Assembly (NCBI RefSeq): GCF_013041605.1
Contig: NZ_JABEQC010000002.1
Location: forward strand, 1 to 64,000
Source: Vibrio plantisponsor
GTDB taxonomy: Bacteria; Pseudomonadota; Gammaproteobacteria; Enterobacterales; Vibrionaceae
Length of the DNA: 64,000 bases
Direction of reading: 5' to 3'
The position numbers and the translations under genes are program-made. This document shows positions 18,880-28,126 of this stretch, one piece after another. Within the stretch, counting starts at the first letter, position 1. Every line of letters begins with the position of its first letter. The notes under the pieces are model-generated. The model made no database searches. It saw nothing but the letters and a program-made list of their open reading frames with translations, and was not told the origin of the DNA.

Positions 18880-20328
18880 ATGAAGATTGAAGCATTGTTA
18901 AAGCGGTTCACCAGAAAAAAATCTAAGCAGATGGCAGTGTTTGCGGTGGTTCAACCTGATGCGATTTATTTCTCGTCATCAGAATCCCTTGCCTTGCCTG
19001 AACATTATCCTTTGGCCAATAATACTTGGCCTCATGCCTTAGTGAATGCACTTCTTACCGCCGGAGCGAAAGGGTTGAGTGTTCACGTGGTGTTGCACGC
19101 CCAACTGTTTCAAAGCTATCAAATTGATAAGCCATCTATTCCTCAGCAAGAGTGGTCAAGTGCGCTGCCATTCTTGTTAAAAGACCTGATTACCGAAAAA
19201 TCTTCAGAAGTAATTGCGGATGCGTATCCGCTCGAAGGCGGCAATAAAGCGCAAGCCTACGTGATTAACAAAAAGGTCGTTTTAGAAGCGAGCAGTTTAC
19301 TTGAGAGTATGGGGTGTAGCCTTGAGAGTGTTGTTCCTGAACAAGAAGTTTGGGGTCGAAACAATGGTGAGCTGAAAAACTACTTATTAGTGCAACGCAG
19401 CAAAGGCAGCCATTTTAAATTAGAAGCCTTCGTCAATGAGCGTTGTATTTTCCAACGTACACTGCGTGGTGTTGTCGCTCCGATTACAGGCGTTGCCAGT
19501 ACAGCGCTGCAACTTGACGGTCTTGCATTAGAGCTGCAACGTTCAATCGACTATTTGTCTTCTCACTTCAAAGGCACCTCTCTGCATCAGCTAAAAGTGT
19601 GTTGTGATGAAGAAGAACACGCTGAACTCGTCCAAGCATTGGGTGAGCGTTTAAGTGTCAAGGTTGCCCCTCTGGTTGAAGGTGCTGAGCATATCGTTTC
19701 TGGCCAAGTGTTGGCAGAAAAAGCACCGTTTGTTCCAGCTGATGCGATCAACTTTTATCAAGAGCACCTGAAGCCAAAGAAAGAGTTGATGACGTTATCA
19801 TCCATCACTGCTTTCTGGGGGGCTGTTGCTGTTGTTATGCTATGCTTCTTCGCATGGTTTCAATTTCAAAATATTCAATATCAGCAACAACTTAAACAAG
19901 CCAATCAACAAAATACCCAACTGACGGCGCAACTTGGAGAGCTGAAACAAAAGCATGCGGCGCATCTGCCTTCAGCAGAAAAAGTGGCGGCTTCAGCTCG
20001 TTTAAAGAAAGAGATTGAATCACAGCAAGCATCACTAGTTGCGATTGGTCAGTATGACGCTTCTCGACAGTTGGGCTATTCCGGAGTGATGGATGGTTTA
20101 GCAAAACTTTCCCGCCGTGATATTAGCTTAAGTGAGATTGAGATAAATGAAGCAACGTTGGATGTAAAAGGTATGGCGAGAGATGCCAACGTAATACCAA
20201 CATGGATTGCGCAATTTAAAGATGAAGTGAGTTTGACCGGACGTAGTTTCGAACAACTCACAATTGGTCGTGACGAGCAAGACATAGTGACGTTTGAATT
20301 GAAATCAAAGCGAGGTGTGGAGAAATGA
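18880..20328 (+). CDS. mshI: MSHA biogenesis protein MshI
   Basis: Inner-membrane assembly protein of the mannose-sensitive haemagglutinin type IV pilus, combining PilM-like and PilN-like parts. In the 482 residues an N-terminal cytoplasmic half (about 1-300) is followed by one membrane helix at about 306-329 (ITAFWGAVAVVMLCFFAWF). A Gln-rich coiled coil and a small periplasmic domain close it. It is the first gene of the block mshIJKLMNEG and its stop codon overlaps the mshJ start by four bases (ATGA). The name rests on the order within the msh cluster and on the domain plan. Confidence 0.9.
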   Translation: MKIEALLKRFTRKKSKQMAVFAVVQPDAIYFSSSESLALPEHYPLANNTWPHALVNALLTAGAKGLSVHVVLHAQLFQSYQIDKPSIPQQEWSSALPFLLKDLITEKSSEVIADAYPLEGGNKAQAYVINKKVVLEASSLLESMGCSLESVVPEQEVWGRNNGELKNYLLVQRSKGSHFKLEAFVNERCIFQRTLRGVVAPITGVASTALQLDGLALELQRSIDYLSSHFKGTSLHQLKVCCDEEEHAELVQALGERLSVKVAPLVEGAEHIVSGQVLAEKAPFVPADAINFYQEHLKPKKELMTLSSITAFWGAVAVVMLCFFAWFQFQNIQYQQQLKQANQQNTQLTAQLGELKQKHAAHLPSAEKVAASARLKKEIESQQASLVAIGQYDASRQLGYSGVMDGLAKLSRRDISLSEIEINEATLDVKGMARDANVIPTWIAQFKDEVSLTGRSFEQLTIGRDEQDIVTFELKSKRGVEK

Positions 20329-20966
20329 ACGAACGCTGGCAGAAATGGAGTCAACAGTTCGAAGGCAGAGCTCCGCGCGAAAAGTGGTTAATCGCCATTT
20401 GTGGTTTGATTGTGATTACGATGGTGTTGCAGACACTGTTAATCGACCCACTATTGCAGCAGAGAAAAGACGCCCAACAGAAGTTAATGTCGCAGCAATC
20501 CGCTAATCAGCGAATGGAAAGTGAAATCATCATTTTGCAGCGCGAACTGGCTAAAGATCCTAACGCAGAGATAAATAAAGAGTTAGAACAACTGCAACAG
20601 CAGAGCCAGGAGCTGTCTATGCAGCTTTCTGAAGTTATGAGTAATTTGGTCTCACCATCACAGATGGCTAATTTGCTACAAAACGTATTGGATCATAGTG
20701 CTAAATTGAAATTAGTGAGCTTGACATCATTGCCAGCTAGTCCAATTAATGAGACAGATAGCAATGCCGAATATTTCCTACATCCGGTTCGGATGGAACT
20801 GAATGGCACTTATTTCGCTATCAGGGATTATTTGCACGCGTTAGAAAGCCTGCCAGTGAAATATTATTGGCGTAGTTTTCACTATCAAGTTGAAACCTAC
20901 CCTAATGCCAAGTTGGTATTAGAAGTCTACACACTTGGAACCCGTGAGGAGTTTATCGGTGGCTAG
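20325..20966 (+). CDS. mshJ: MSHA biogenesis protein MshJ (PilO-like)
   Basis: PilO-like alignment protein of the MSHA pilus. The 213 residues have a short cytoplasmic start, one membrane helix at about 20-42 (LIAICGLIVITMVLQTLL), a heptad-rich coiled coil at about 50-110 and a compact periplasmic domain with YFAIRDYLHALESLPVKYYW, typical of PilO proteins. It should pair with MshI across the inner membrane. It overlaps mshI by four bases at its start and the mshK start by eight bases at its end, which points to coupled translation. Confidence 0.9.
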   Translation: MNERWQKWSQQFEGRAPREKWLIAICGLIVITMVLQTLLIDPLLQQRKDAQQKLMSQQSANQRMESEIIILQRELAKDPNAEINKELEQLQQQSQELSMQLSEVMSNLVSPSQMANLLQNVLDHSAKLKLVSLTSLPASPINETDSNAEYFLHPVRMELNGTYFAIRDYLHALESLPVKYYWRSFHYQVETYPNAKLVLEVYTLGTREEFIGG

Positions 20967-21303
20967 GATATCGATGCTAAATAAGGCATGGTGGTTAATG
21001 ATACTTGCTGCAGTTTCGGTTTCTGTCTCGGCGAGCCAAGAACAAGATCCAACCGCGCCATTAGGTTGGATGAAAACAGAACAAGTTAAAAAAGCAAAAA
21101 GAAACGTACCTGTACCTGAACTGCAAAGCATTGTTTGTAAAGATGATAATCAATGCTATGCCATTTTAAATGATAAGGTCGTGGACAAGGGCGATAGTGT
21201 GTCAGGCTATAAAGTGTCTAAAGTCACGCCATCGCAGGTCGAACTTAAGCAAGGCAGTAAAAGTTGGACTTTGAAGCTGTTCTCTCTGGACATTAAGAAA
21301 TAA
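20959..21303 (+). CDS. mshK: MSHA biogenesis protein MshK (PilP-like)
   Basis: Small periplasmic protein thought to bridge the inner-membrane alignment complex and the MshL secretin. I place the start at GTG 20959, eight bases after GAGGAG, giving 114 residues. An N-terminal signal segment is seen (KAWWLMILAAVSVSVSASQ), followed by DPTAPLGW, as in PilP/GspC-type proteins. Two Cys, in IVCKDDNQCYAIL, may form a disulfide, and the rest has the small beta domain typical of this family (VVDKGDSVSGYKVSKV). An ATG five codons later (20974) is the alternative start. Confidence 0.85.
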   Translation: MARISMLNKAWWLMILAAVSVSVSASQEQDPTAPLGWMKTEQVKKAKRNVPVPELQSIVCKDDNQCYAILNDKVVDKGDSVSGYKVSKVTPSQVELKQGSKSWTLKLFSLDIKK

Positions 21304-21317
21304 GGTTAAGAATTCAT

Positions 21318-23021
21318 ATGCGTAATATGATCATCGGCGTAGTGATGGTGAGTTTAGTGGGCTGCTCTATGGGGCATCGTGACCCAGTGGAAGCCAAACA
21401 ATCGCTGAATCAGGCTATTAATGAAGCGAATAGCCGCAATTTAGAAAATCTACCGCCATCGGTAGAAGCGGATCTTATGCCTGAAATGGACGGAGCTATT
21501 GCAACCACAGAGCACAATCTAAAGCGTTTTCGAATTCAGGCCAATGGTGTTCAAGCAAAAGCGTTTTTTGCCAGCTTAGTGAAAGGTACTGAATACAGCG
21601 TTGCTATTCACCCAATGGTAGAAGGCACAGTCACGGTCAATTTATCTGAAGTCACACTTGATGAAGTGTTAGATGTGGTTCGCGATCTTTACGGTTACCA
21701 AATTGAAAAAGTCGGCAAGGTTATCCAAGTTTATCCTGCGGGCTTGCGCACTGTGACTATACCCGTTGATTACCTGCAATTTAAACGAAGTGGTCGCTCA
21801 CTGACGACTATAACTACAGGTACGATTACCAATACCGACACCAGTTCAAGTGATAGTTCATTGTCGAGTAATCGTTCAACTAGCTTCAGTCGTACAAGTG
21901 ATGGAAGTAATGTTAATTCTGATAGTAAAACAAGTAGTGACCGTGGTGGTACAGAGATTGAAACGCTGAGCGAGAGTGATTTCTGGCCTCAGCTACAAAC
22001 CGCCGTTGCTCAGTTGGTTGGTTCTGGTCGTGGTCAAAGCGTAGTTGTAACACCGCAAGCGAGTGTGATTACGCTGCGTGCGTATCCAGATGAGATTCGC
22101 GAAGTTCGCCGCTTTTTAGGTATTTCTCAAGAGCGTATGCATCGCCAAGTGATTATGGAAGCGAAGATTCTAGAGGTCACTTTAAATGACGGCTACCAGC
22201 AAGGAATTAACTGGAACAAGATGTTCACTTCAAACGGTGTAAATTACAGTATTGGTGTAGGAGACACATCGTCGGCGGGTACTGTCGTGAACTCTGGTTT
22301 AGGTAGTTTGGGCAGCACAGTTGCGGCTCTACCCGGTATTGGCACCATTGGCACGCTACTCGGTGGGCAAACCAACATTGTGATGTCGAGTGGCAGCTTT
22401 GAGTCGGTATTGAGTTTTATGGCAACGCAAGGCGACCTGAATGTGCTATCAAGTCCTCGCGTTACCGCTGCAAATAACCAAAAAGCCGTGATCAAAGTGG
22501 GGACGGATGAGTACTACGTTACTGATTTATCCAGTGTGGTAGGCAGTGGCGATAATTCTGAAGCGTCTCCTGATGTGGAACTAACACCATTTTTCTCGGG
22601 TATTTCACTGGATGTGACCCCTCAAATCGATGACAAAGGCCACGTGCTATTACATGTGCATCCTGCGGTTATTGAAGTTGAGCAACAAAATAAGACCATC
22701 ACATACAACGACAAGGTGATCTCTCTGCCTTTGGCGAGAAGTTCGATTCGTGAATCAGACTCTGTAATTCGTGCCAAAGATGGTGATGTGGTGGTGATTG
22801 GTGGTTTGATGAAAACCAATACCTTGAACCAAACATCGAAAGTCCCGTTTTTAGGCGACATACCCGTGTTAGGCCACGCGTTTCGCAACACATCTCAAGT
22901 GACACAGAAAACTGAATTGGTCATCTTGCTAAAACCTACGGTAGTTGGTGTCAACACGTGGCAAAAAGAGTTGGAGCGCTCACGTGATTTGTTGCAGGAG
23001 TGGTTCCCTGACTCTGAGTAA
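21318..23021 (+). CDS. mshL: MSHA secretin MshL
   Basis: Outer-membrane secretin through which the MSHA pilus passes. The 567 residues begin with a lipoprotein signal, lipobox LVGC at 13-16. An N-terminal domain (about 70-150) comes next, then a Ser/Thr-rich linker at about 160-210. The secretin domain proper runs from about 250 to the end and includes VPFLGDIPVLGHAFRN, the conserved secretin motif. The linker is low in complexity and probably flexible. The stop codon and the mshM start share one base (TAATG). GGTTAAG precedes the ATG at 21318. Confidence 0.94.
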   Translation: MRNMIIGVVMVSLVGCSMGHRDPVEAKQSLNQAINEANSRNLENLPPSVEADLMPEMDGAIATTEHNLKRFRIQANGVQAKAFFASLVKGTEYSVAIHPMVEGTVTVNLSEVTLDEVLDVVRDLYGYQIEKVGKVIQVYPAGLRTVTIPVDYLQFKRSGRSLTTITTGTITNTDTSSSDSSLSSNRSTSFSRTSDGSNVNSDSKTSSDRGGTEIETLSESDFWPQLQTAVAQLVGSGRGQSVVVTPQASVITLRAYPDEIREVRRFLGISQERMHRQVIMEAKILEVTLNDGYQQGINWNKMFTSNGVNYSIGVGDTSSAGTVVNSGLGSLGSTVAALPGIGTIGTLLGGQTNIVMSSGSFESVLSFMATQGDLNVLSSPRVTAANNQKAVIKVGTDEYYVTDLSSVVGSGDNSEASPDVELTPFFSGISLDVTPQIDDKGHVLLHVHPAVIEVEQQNKTITYNDKVISLPLARSSIRESDSVIRAKDGDVVVIGGLMKTNTLNQTSKVPFLGDIPVLGHAFRNTSQVTQKTELVILLKPTVVGVNTWQKELERSRDLLQEWFPDSE

Positions 23022-23869
23022 TGAATATGTATTTGGAGCACTTTGGTCTTACACAACAGCCTTTTCAATTAACGCCTGATACTGGTTTGTTTCTGGGGCT
23101 AGACCCGCATTATGAAGCAATTCAAACCGTCAGCGCGGCTCTGCAGATGGGTGAAGGTGTCATTAAAGTAACCGGTGAAATCGGAACCGGTAAAACCATG
23201 GTGTGTCGAATGCTGCTCACTCATCTCAAAGAGTATGTCCAGCTGATATATTTACCCAATCCAGCCTTGAGTGGTGACGATTTACGTACGGCGATAGCAA
23301 AAGAACTGAACATTAATGAATGTTCTAAAGTGGGTTTGGTTGAAGCTATTCAGGCGCGACTTATTGAATCCCATCTCAGTGGAAAACGAGTGGTAGCTTT
23401 GCTGGATGAAGCCCAAGCGCTATCAGACGAAGCGCTTGAAGTGCTGCGGCTGTTCGGCAATTTGGAGACAGAGCAAACCAAGTTATTACAACTGGTATTG
23501 ATTGGGCAACCAGAGTTGGATGAAAGACTCGAACAATACCATTTAAGGCAGTTTCGTCAGCGAATTACCTTTAGTGCCAAGTTAAGACCATTAGATATGG
23601 CGGAAACCGTTGCTTATATTGACAATCGACTGTCTAAATCAGGCTATCAAGGTGAGCTGTTCAGTTTGAATCAGAAGAAAGCGATTTGGAAAGCGTGTCA
23701 GGGAACCCCTCGCCTTATCAATCAGGTGTGTCATAAAACCCTGTTGCTTGCTTTCTACGAAAAGACCCTGCGGGTGAGAAACCAGCAGCTATACGCCGCT
23801 ATTCACGATACGTACGATACTTGTAAACCCAAACATAAAACTCCAGTTATCTGGGGATGGAGCCATTGA
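23021..23869 (+). CDS. mshM: MSHA biogenesis ATPase MshM (ExeA/GspA-like)
   Basis: AAA ATPase of the GspA/ExeA group, which helps secretins insert or pass the cell wall. The 282 residues carry Walker A GEIGTGKTM near residue 50, Walker B VVALLDEAQAL near residue 125, and LIGQPELDERL and RQRITF (sensor and arginine-finger region) further on. The N-terminal YLEHFGLTQQPFQLTPD is typical of the family. No peptidoglycan-binding domain follows, unlike full GspA. It overlaps mshL by one base and shares one base with the mshN start (TGATG). Confidence 0.9.
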   Translation: MNMYLEHFGLTQQPFQLTPDTGLFLGLDPHYEAIQTVSAALQMGEGVIKVTGEIGTGKTMVCRMLLTHLKEYVQLIYLPNPALSGDDLRTAIAKELNINECSKVGLVEAIQARLIESHLSGKRVVALLDEAQALSDEALEVLRLFGNLETEQTKLLQLVLIGQPELDERLEQYHLRQFRQRITFSAKLRPLDMAETVAYIDNRLSKSGYQGELFSLNQKKAIWKACQGTPRLINQVCHKTLLLAFYEKTLRVRNQQLYAAIHDTYDTCKPKHKTPVIWGWSH

Positions 23870-25047
23870 TGAGTGTTATGAACAAAGCTTTATCTCAACT
23901 TGCCGATAAGCAGCAATCATCACTTGACCCGATCGAGAAAGCGCACGTTGAGCCAATCAAAACACGTCCAATTTGGGTATGGATGATGGCAGGGTTTGGT
24001 CTGAGTTTAGCGGTTGGCGGTTGGGCTGTGTCGCAGCAAGCGCCGGAAGTACAGAATGCCCAAGTCAGCATTCAACCAATGCAAGTAAAGGCGTTTGTTG
24101 AACCTGCTCCCGTTGTTGCTTCACCAACACAGAAAGTAAATCAGGCATCAGTGGTGGTTTATCACTCCGCGCCGATTGAAGAGCCTCTATTGGAATCTCA
24201 TCTAGTTAGAGAAGAAGCAACAGACGCTACCAATTTTGCACAGCCTGTTGAACCAGTAATCACAACGCCAAAGGTCATTGCTTCAAATGAGGCGGCAGGG
24301 AATCAAACACGCATTCAAAAGCCTGTGTTGTTAGCGAGCAATACCACTTCTGCACCAGTGAACTCAGGTTCAGCAACTCAGGCGCCTGTAACGGTTTCTT
24401 CAGAATCGAAAAGCGTACAAGAGAACACAGTAACCATTGAGCAGGTAGAAATGAGCCCTGAAAAACTGGCAGAAAAAGCAATTTCCCGAGCAAATAAAGC
24501 AATGGATTCTAGCGATTTTCAAAATGCGGTCAGTGCTTACAGCGAGGCTCTTCGTTATACGCCGGATAATGAATCTGTACGTCAAAAATTGGCGGCGTTG
24601 TATTACGGTAAAGGTGAAGTGCGCAAAGCATTTGATCTGATGCAGCGTGGTATCGAACTAAACCCTGAAGGTGAAACTTTGAGAATTGCGCTGTCAAAAT
24701 TGTTGATGAAAGAGCAGCAAGCAGAAGCGGCATTAACACCGCTCGCTTATTTACCTGCATCGGTAAGTGTGGAGTATCTTTCATTACGCGCGGCGTTGGC
24801 GCAAAAAGTGAAACAGAATGAAATTGCACTAGAAAGCTATCAGAAGCTAACTGAGAAAGAGGCGAACAATGGCCGCTGGTGGCTGGGTTTAGCGATTCAG
24901 CAAGAGCGTTCGTTTTTGTTAGAAGAGGCGAAAGCGTCTTATCAAAAGGCGTTAACAAAGGTTGGGGTATCGATTCAGTCACAAGCCTTTATTCGTAATC
25001 GTCTAGATGTGCTGAATCACCTAGAGGAGAACAACAATGCAAATTAA
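23869..25047 (+). CDS. mshN: MSHA biogenesis TPR protein MshN
   Basis: Bitopic protein of the MSHA assembly machine. The 392 residues have a short cytoplasmic start (MSVMNKALSQLADK), a membrane helix at about 32-50, a long Pro/Val/Ala/Thr-rich periplasmic linker to about 195, then tandem TPR-type repeats to the end (for example AVSAYSEALRYTPDNE and AFDLMQRGIELNPEGE). The start is ATG 23869, overlapping the mshM stop; an in-frame ATG four codons earlier is less likely. It overlaps mshE by 11 bases. The TPRs probably bind another pilus component; which one is not known from sequence. Confidence 0.88.
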   Translation: MSVMNKALSQLADKQQSSLDPIEKAHVEPIKTRPIWVWMMAGFGLSLAVGGWAVSQQAPEVQNAQVSIQPMQVKAFVEPAPVVASPTQKVNQASVVVYHSAPIEEPLLESHLVREEATDATNFAQPVEPVITTPKVIASNEAAGNQTRIQKPVLLASNTTSAPVNSGSATQAPVTVSSESKSVQENTVTIEQVEMSPEKLAEKAISRANKAMDSSDFQNAVSAYSEALRYTPDNESVRQKLAALYYGKGEVRKAFDLMQRGIELNPEGETLRIALSKLLMKEQQAEAALTPLAYLPASVSVEYLSLRAALAQKVKQNEIALESYQKLTEKEANNGRWWLGLAIQQERSFLLEEAKASYQKALTKVGVSIQSQAFIRNRLDVLNHLEENNNAN

Positions 25048-26761
25048 GTTAAGAAAACGACTGGGTGACTTGCTGGTCGAAGAGGGCATTGTTACTGACG
25101 AACAGATTGGGCAGGCATTGTCAGCTCAGAAGAATACTGGTCGTAAGCTGGGTGATACCTTAATTGAGTTAGGCTTCTTATCTGAACAGCAAATGCTGAG
25201 CTTTTTGTCTCAGCAACTGGCGATTCCGCTGATTGATTTGAGCCGTGCGACGGTCGATATTGACGCGGTACAGCTGCTTTCCGAAGTTCATGCACGCCGT
25301 CTGCGTGCACTCGTGATTGGCCGCAATGGCGATACTCTGCGTGTCGCAATGAGTGACCCTGCGGATTTGTTTGCTCAGGAGTCCCTCCTCAACCAACTGT
25401 CTCAGTACAGCTTTGAGTTTGTTATCGCACCAGAGAAGCAACTGGTGGATGGTTTTGACCGTTATTACCGCCGTACCAAAGAAATTGCCTCTTTCGCTGA
25501 ACAGTTACAGGCTGAACACCAAGTTACAGAAGCGTTCGACTTTGATATTGCTAATGATGACAGTGAAGAAGTGACGGTTGTTAAGCTGATTAACTCGCTG
25601 TTTGAAGATGCGATTCAGGTGGGGGCGTCGGATATTCACATCGAGCCAGATTCAAAGATATTGCGTATTCGTCAGCGTGTGGATGGCATTCTTCATGAAA
25701 CGGTTTTAAACGAAGTGGGTATCGCATCAGCGCTCGTTTCGCGACTAAAGCTAATGGCTAATCTCGATATTTCTGAAAAACGTCTGCCGCAAGATGGCCG
25801 ATTTAACATCCGAGCTAAAGGACAGTCGGTTGATATTCGTATGTCGACAATGCCTGTGCAATATGGTGAATCGGTTGTAATGCGTTTATTAAACCAGTCC
25901 TCTGGTATTCGGGAGCTGGATAAATCAGGTATTCCTGACGAGCTGTTACTGCGCTTCCGACGTCAGCTTAAGCGCCCGCATGGTATGATCCTCGTCACAG
26001 GGCCGACAGGTTCGGGTAAAACAACCACTTTGTACGGCGCGCTAAGTGAACTGAATGAAGTGGGCAAAAAAATTATTACGGCAGAAGACCCTGTGGAATA
26101 CCGACTGCCGCGAGTCAACCAAGTACAGGTGAACTCTCGAATTGGTCTGGATTTCTCGACTTTATTGAGAACCTTCTTACGTCAGGATCCCGATATTATC
26201 CTGATCGGTGAGATGCGTGACCAAGAAACCGTGGAGATCGGTTTGAGAGCCGCACTAACTGGTCACTTGGTTTTGAGTACCTTGCACACCAATGATGCTG
26301 TGGAAACCGCATTACGTTTAATTGATATGGGGGCTCCTGGCTATTTAGTCGCGAGTGCTGTTCGAGCTGTGATTGCTCAGCGATTGGTACGTAAAGTCTG
26401 CCCAGATTGTAAGACGCATGATGAGTTGGATGAAGCTCAGAAGCAGTGGCTTGCGGTTCGTTTTCCTAACCAAGTTAATTCACAATTTGTGCATGGTCGA
26501 GGCTGTCAGAACTGTAACCTAACGGGTTATAAAGGTCGTATTGGTGTCTTCGAAATGCTGGAGCTTGAGCACCATATGATGGATGCATTGCGCGCTGATG
26601 ATTCTATCGGCTTTGCCAAAGCCGCCCGAGCTTCAGAGAACTATAAGCCATTGCTCGCATCAGCGATGGAGCTGGCAGTTAAAGGTATCGTCAGTATTGA
26701 TGAAGTCATGGCGTTGGGTGAAGGTGAAGCTCACGCAGCCGCTGAGCCTATTTATCTGTAA
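25037..26761 (+). CDS. mshE: MSHA pilus extension ATPase MshE
   Basis: GspE/PilB-type hexameric ATPase that drives MSHA pilus extension. The 574 residues begin with two tandem MshEN cyclic-di-GMP motifs at 8-31 (RLGDLLVEEG, ending in Gln) and 37-60 (KLGDTLIELG, ending in Gln), so pilus extension is expected to respond to cyclic-di-GMP as shown for V. cholerae MshE. The ATPase part has Walker A GPTGSGKTTTLYG near residue 325, the Asp-box region EDPVEYRLP, Walker B region IILIGEMRDQET and the zinc tetracysteine CPDC with CQNC. AGAGGAGAAC precedes the ATG inside the end of mshN. Confidence 0.96.
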   Translation: MQIKLRKRLGDLLVEEGIVTDEQIGQALSAQKNTGRKLGDTLIELGFLSEQQMLSFLSQQLAIPLIDLSRATVDIDAVQLLSEVHARRLRALVIGRNGDTLRVAMSDPADLFAQESLLNQLSQYSFEFVIAPEKQLVDGFDRYYRRTKEIASFAEQLQAEHQVTEAFDFDIANDDSEEVTVVKLINSLFEDAIQVGASDIHIEPDSKILRIRQRVDGILHETVLNEVGIASALVSRLKLMANLDISEKRLPQDGRFNIRAKGQSVDIRMSTMPVQYGESVVMRLLNQSSGIRELDKSGIPDELLLRFRRQLKRPHGMILVTGPTGSGKTTTLYGALSELNEVGKKIITAEDPVEYRLPRVNQVQVNSRIGLDFSTLLRTFLRQDPDIILIGEMRDQETVEIGLRAALTGHLVLSTLHTNDAVETALRLIDMGAPGYLVASAVRAVIAQRLVRKVCPDCKTHDELDEAQKQWLAVRFPNQVNSQFVHGRGCQNCNLTGYKGRIGVFEMLELEHHMMDALRADDSIGFAKAARASENYKPLLASAMELAVKGIVSIDEVMALGEGEAHAAAEPIYL

Positions 26762-26779
26762 GGCCAATTATCTGTAAGG
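26752..26779 (+). repeat. 12-bp direct repeat at the mshE/mshG border
   Basis: TTATCTGTAAGG occurs at 26752-26763, covering the mshE stop codon, and again at 26768-26779, where its AAGG adds to the mshG ribosome binding site. The 16-base period suggests a small tandem duplication with one later difference. Confidence 0.8.
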
Positions 26780-26785
26780 AAAGGT

Positions 26786-28009
26786 ATGCCGACTTATCAG
26801 TACCAAGGACGCAATTTAGATGGCAGCGTTACGAAAGGCAGCTTAGAAGCCGTTAACGAAGATGTTGCTGCTGAAACATTGATCAATAAAGGGATTATCC
26901 CTACTTCTATTAGTGAAGGGGCATCCGGTGTTGGTATGGCCACTATTGATTGGAAAGAGTTGTTTGCTCCAGTTGTCCCACTGGAAGTATTGGTGATTTT
27001 TTGTCGCCAGCTGTACAGCTTAACCAAAGCAGGCGTGCCTTTACTGCGTTCAATGAGAGGTCTGGCGCAGAACTGTGAAAACAAGCAGTTAAAAGATGCA
27101 TTGGAACAGATTTGTAGTGAAGTGACCAATGGTCGCAGTCTTTCCGCTGCGATGCAGATGCATACGAAAGTGTTTAGCTCACTGTTTGTATCTATGGTTC
27201 ATGTGGGCGAGAACACAGGTCGATTGGATCAAGCTCTGCTGCAATTGGCGAACTACTATGAACAAGAAGTGGAAACCCGTAAGCGAATTAAGACTGCAAT
27301 GCGTTATCCCACTTTTGTTATTGGCTTTATTGTTATTGCTATGTTCATTTTGAACGTCAAAGTAATACCGCAGTTTGCGACTATGTTTAATCGCTTTGGT
27401 GTGGACTTGCCTTTGCCAACCAGAATTTTGATTGGTATGTCGAACTTTTTCGTCAACTATTGGATGTTTATGCTGGTAGCAATGGCGATAGCGTTTTTCG
27501 GTTTTCGATCTTGGTTGGGGACATCAAAAGGAAGAGAGCGCTGGGATAAGTTTCGTTTGCGAATGCCGATAGTTGGTGGAATCGTCAATCGAGCACAGTT
27601 ATCTCGATTCTCACGTACGTTTTCTCTGATGTTGCATTCAGGCGTTCCGTTAAATCAGTCTTTGGCATTGTCAGCTGAGGCTTTGGATAATAAATTCCTC
27701 GAAGCTCGCTTAATGGAAATGAAATCTGCAATTGAAGCCGGTAGCAGCGTTTCATCAACGGCCATTAATGCCAATATTTTTACGCCTCTGGTGATTCAAA
27801 TGATCTCTGTAGGCGAAGAAACGGGACGAATTGATGAGTTGTTGCTGGAAGTCTCGGATTTTTATGACCGAGAAGTGGATTATGACTTAAAAACCTTAAC
27901 CGCTCGGATTGAGCCGATTTTACTGGTGATTGTTGCTGATATGGTATTGATTCTGGCTTTGGGTATTTTCTTACCTATGTGGAACATGATGGATGCGATG
28001 AAAGGATAA
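26786..28009 (+). CDS. mshG: MSHA platform protein MshG (PilC/GspF family)
   Basis: Inner-membrane platform on which MshE acts to assemble pilin. The 407 residues hold two copies of the T2SF domain, beginning VIFCRQLYSLTKAGVPLLRS (about residue 71) and FSRTFSLMLHSGVPLNQSL (about 273). Membrane helices are seen near 170-195 and 220-245 and at the C terminus (LLVIVADMVLILALGIF). The N-terminal PTYQYQGRNLDGSVTKG is typical of GspF/PilC. AAGGAAAGG provides the ribosome binding site. It is the last gene of the first msh block: 117 bases with a likely promoter follow. Confidence 0.93.
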   Translation: MPTYQYQGRNLDGSVTKGSLEAVNEDVAAETLINKGIIPTSISEGASGVGMATIDWKELFAPVVPLEVLVIFCRQLYSLTKAGVPLLRSMRGLAQNCENKQLKDALEQICSEVTNGRSLSAAMQMHTKVFSSLFVSMVHVGENTGRLDQALLQLANYYEQEVETRKRIKTAMRYPTFVIGFIVIAMFILNVKVIPQFATMFNRFGVDLPLPTRILIGMSNFFVNYWMFMLVAMAIAFFGFRSWLGTSKGRERWDKFRLRMPIVGGIVNRAQLSRFSRTFSLMLHSGVPLNQSLALSAEALDNKFLEARLMEMKSAIEAGSSVSSTAINANIFTPLVIQMISVGEETGRIDELLLEVSDFYDREVDYDLKTLTARIEPILLVIVADMVLILALGIFLPMWNMMDAMKG

Positions 28010-28091
28010 CTTATTTAATAAAAATCCTTTAAAAACATTGGCTTTAATGTTTTATTGACGTAGCGCATGCGATATTCCGTATGAGGGTAGG

Positions 28092-28097
28092 TATAAT
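28092..28097 (+). promoter_or_regulatory. -10 element of a promoter for mshB and the pilin genes
   Basis: TATAAT lies 29 bases before the mshB start in the only sizeable gap of the msh cluster. No good -35 is seen at 17 bases, so the promoter may need an activator. A separate promoter for the structural msh genes is known in V. cholerae. Confidence 0.5.
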
Positions 28098-28126
28098 TCC
28101 TCTGCTGAAGAGGTATTGGTTCTAAA

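Noticed and set aside
24530..24982. Leftward open frame of 150 codons
   Set aside because: Lies wholly inside mshN opposite the TPR region; a shadow frame.
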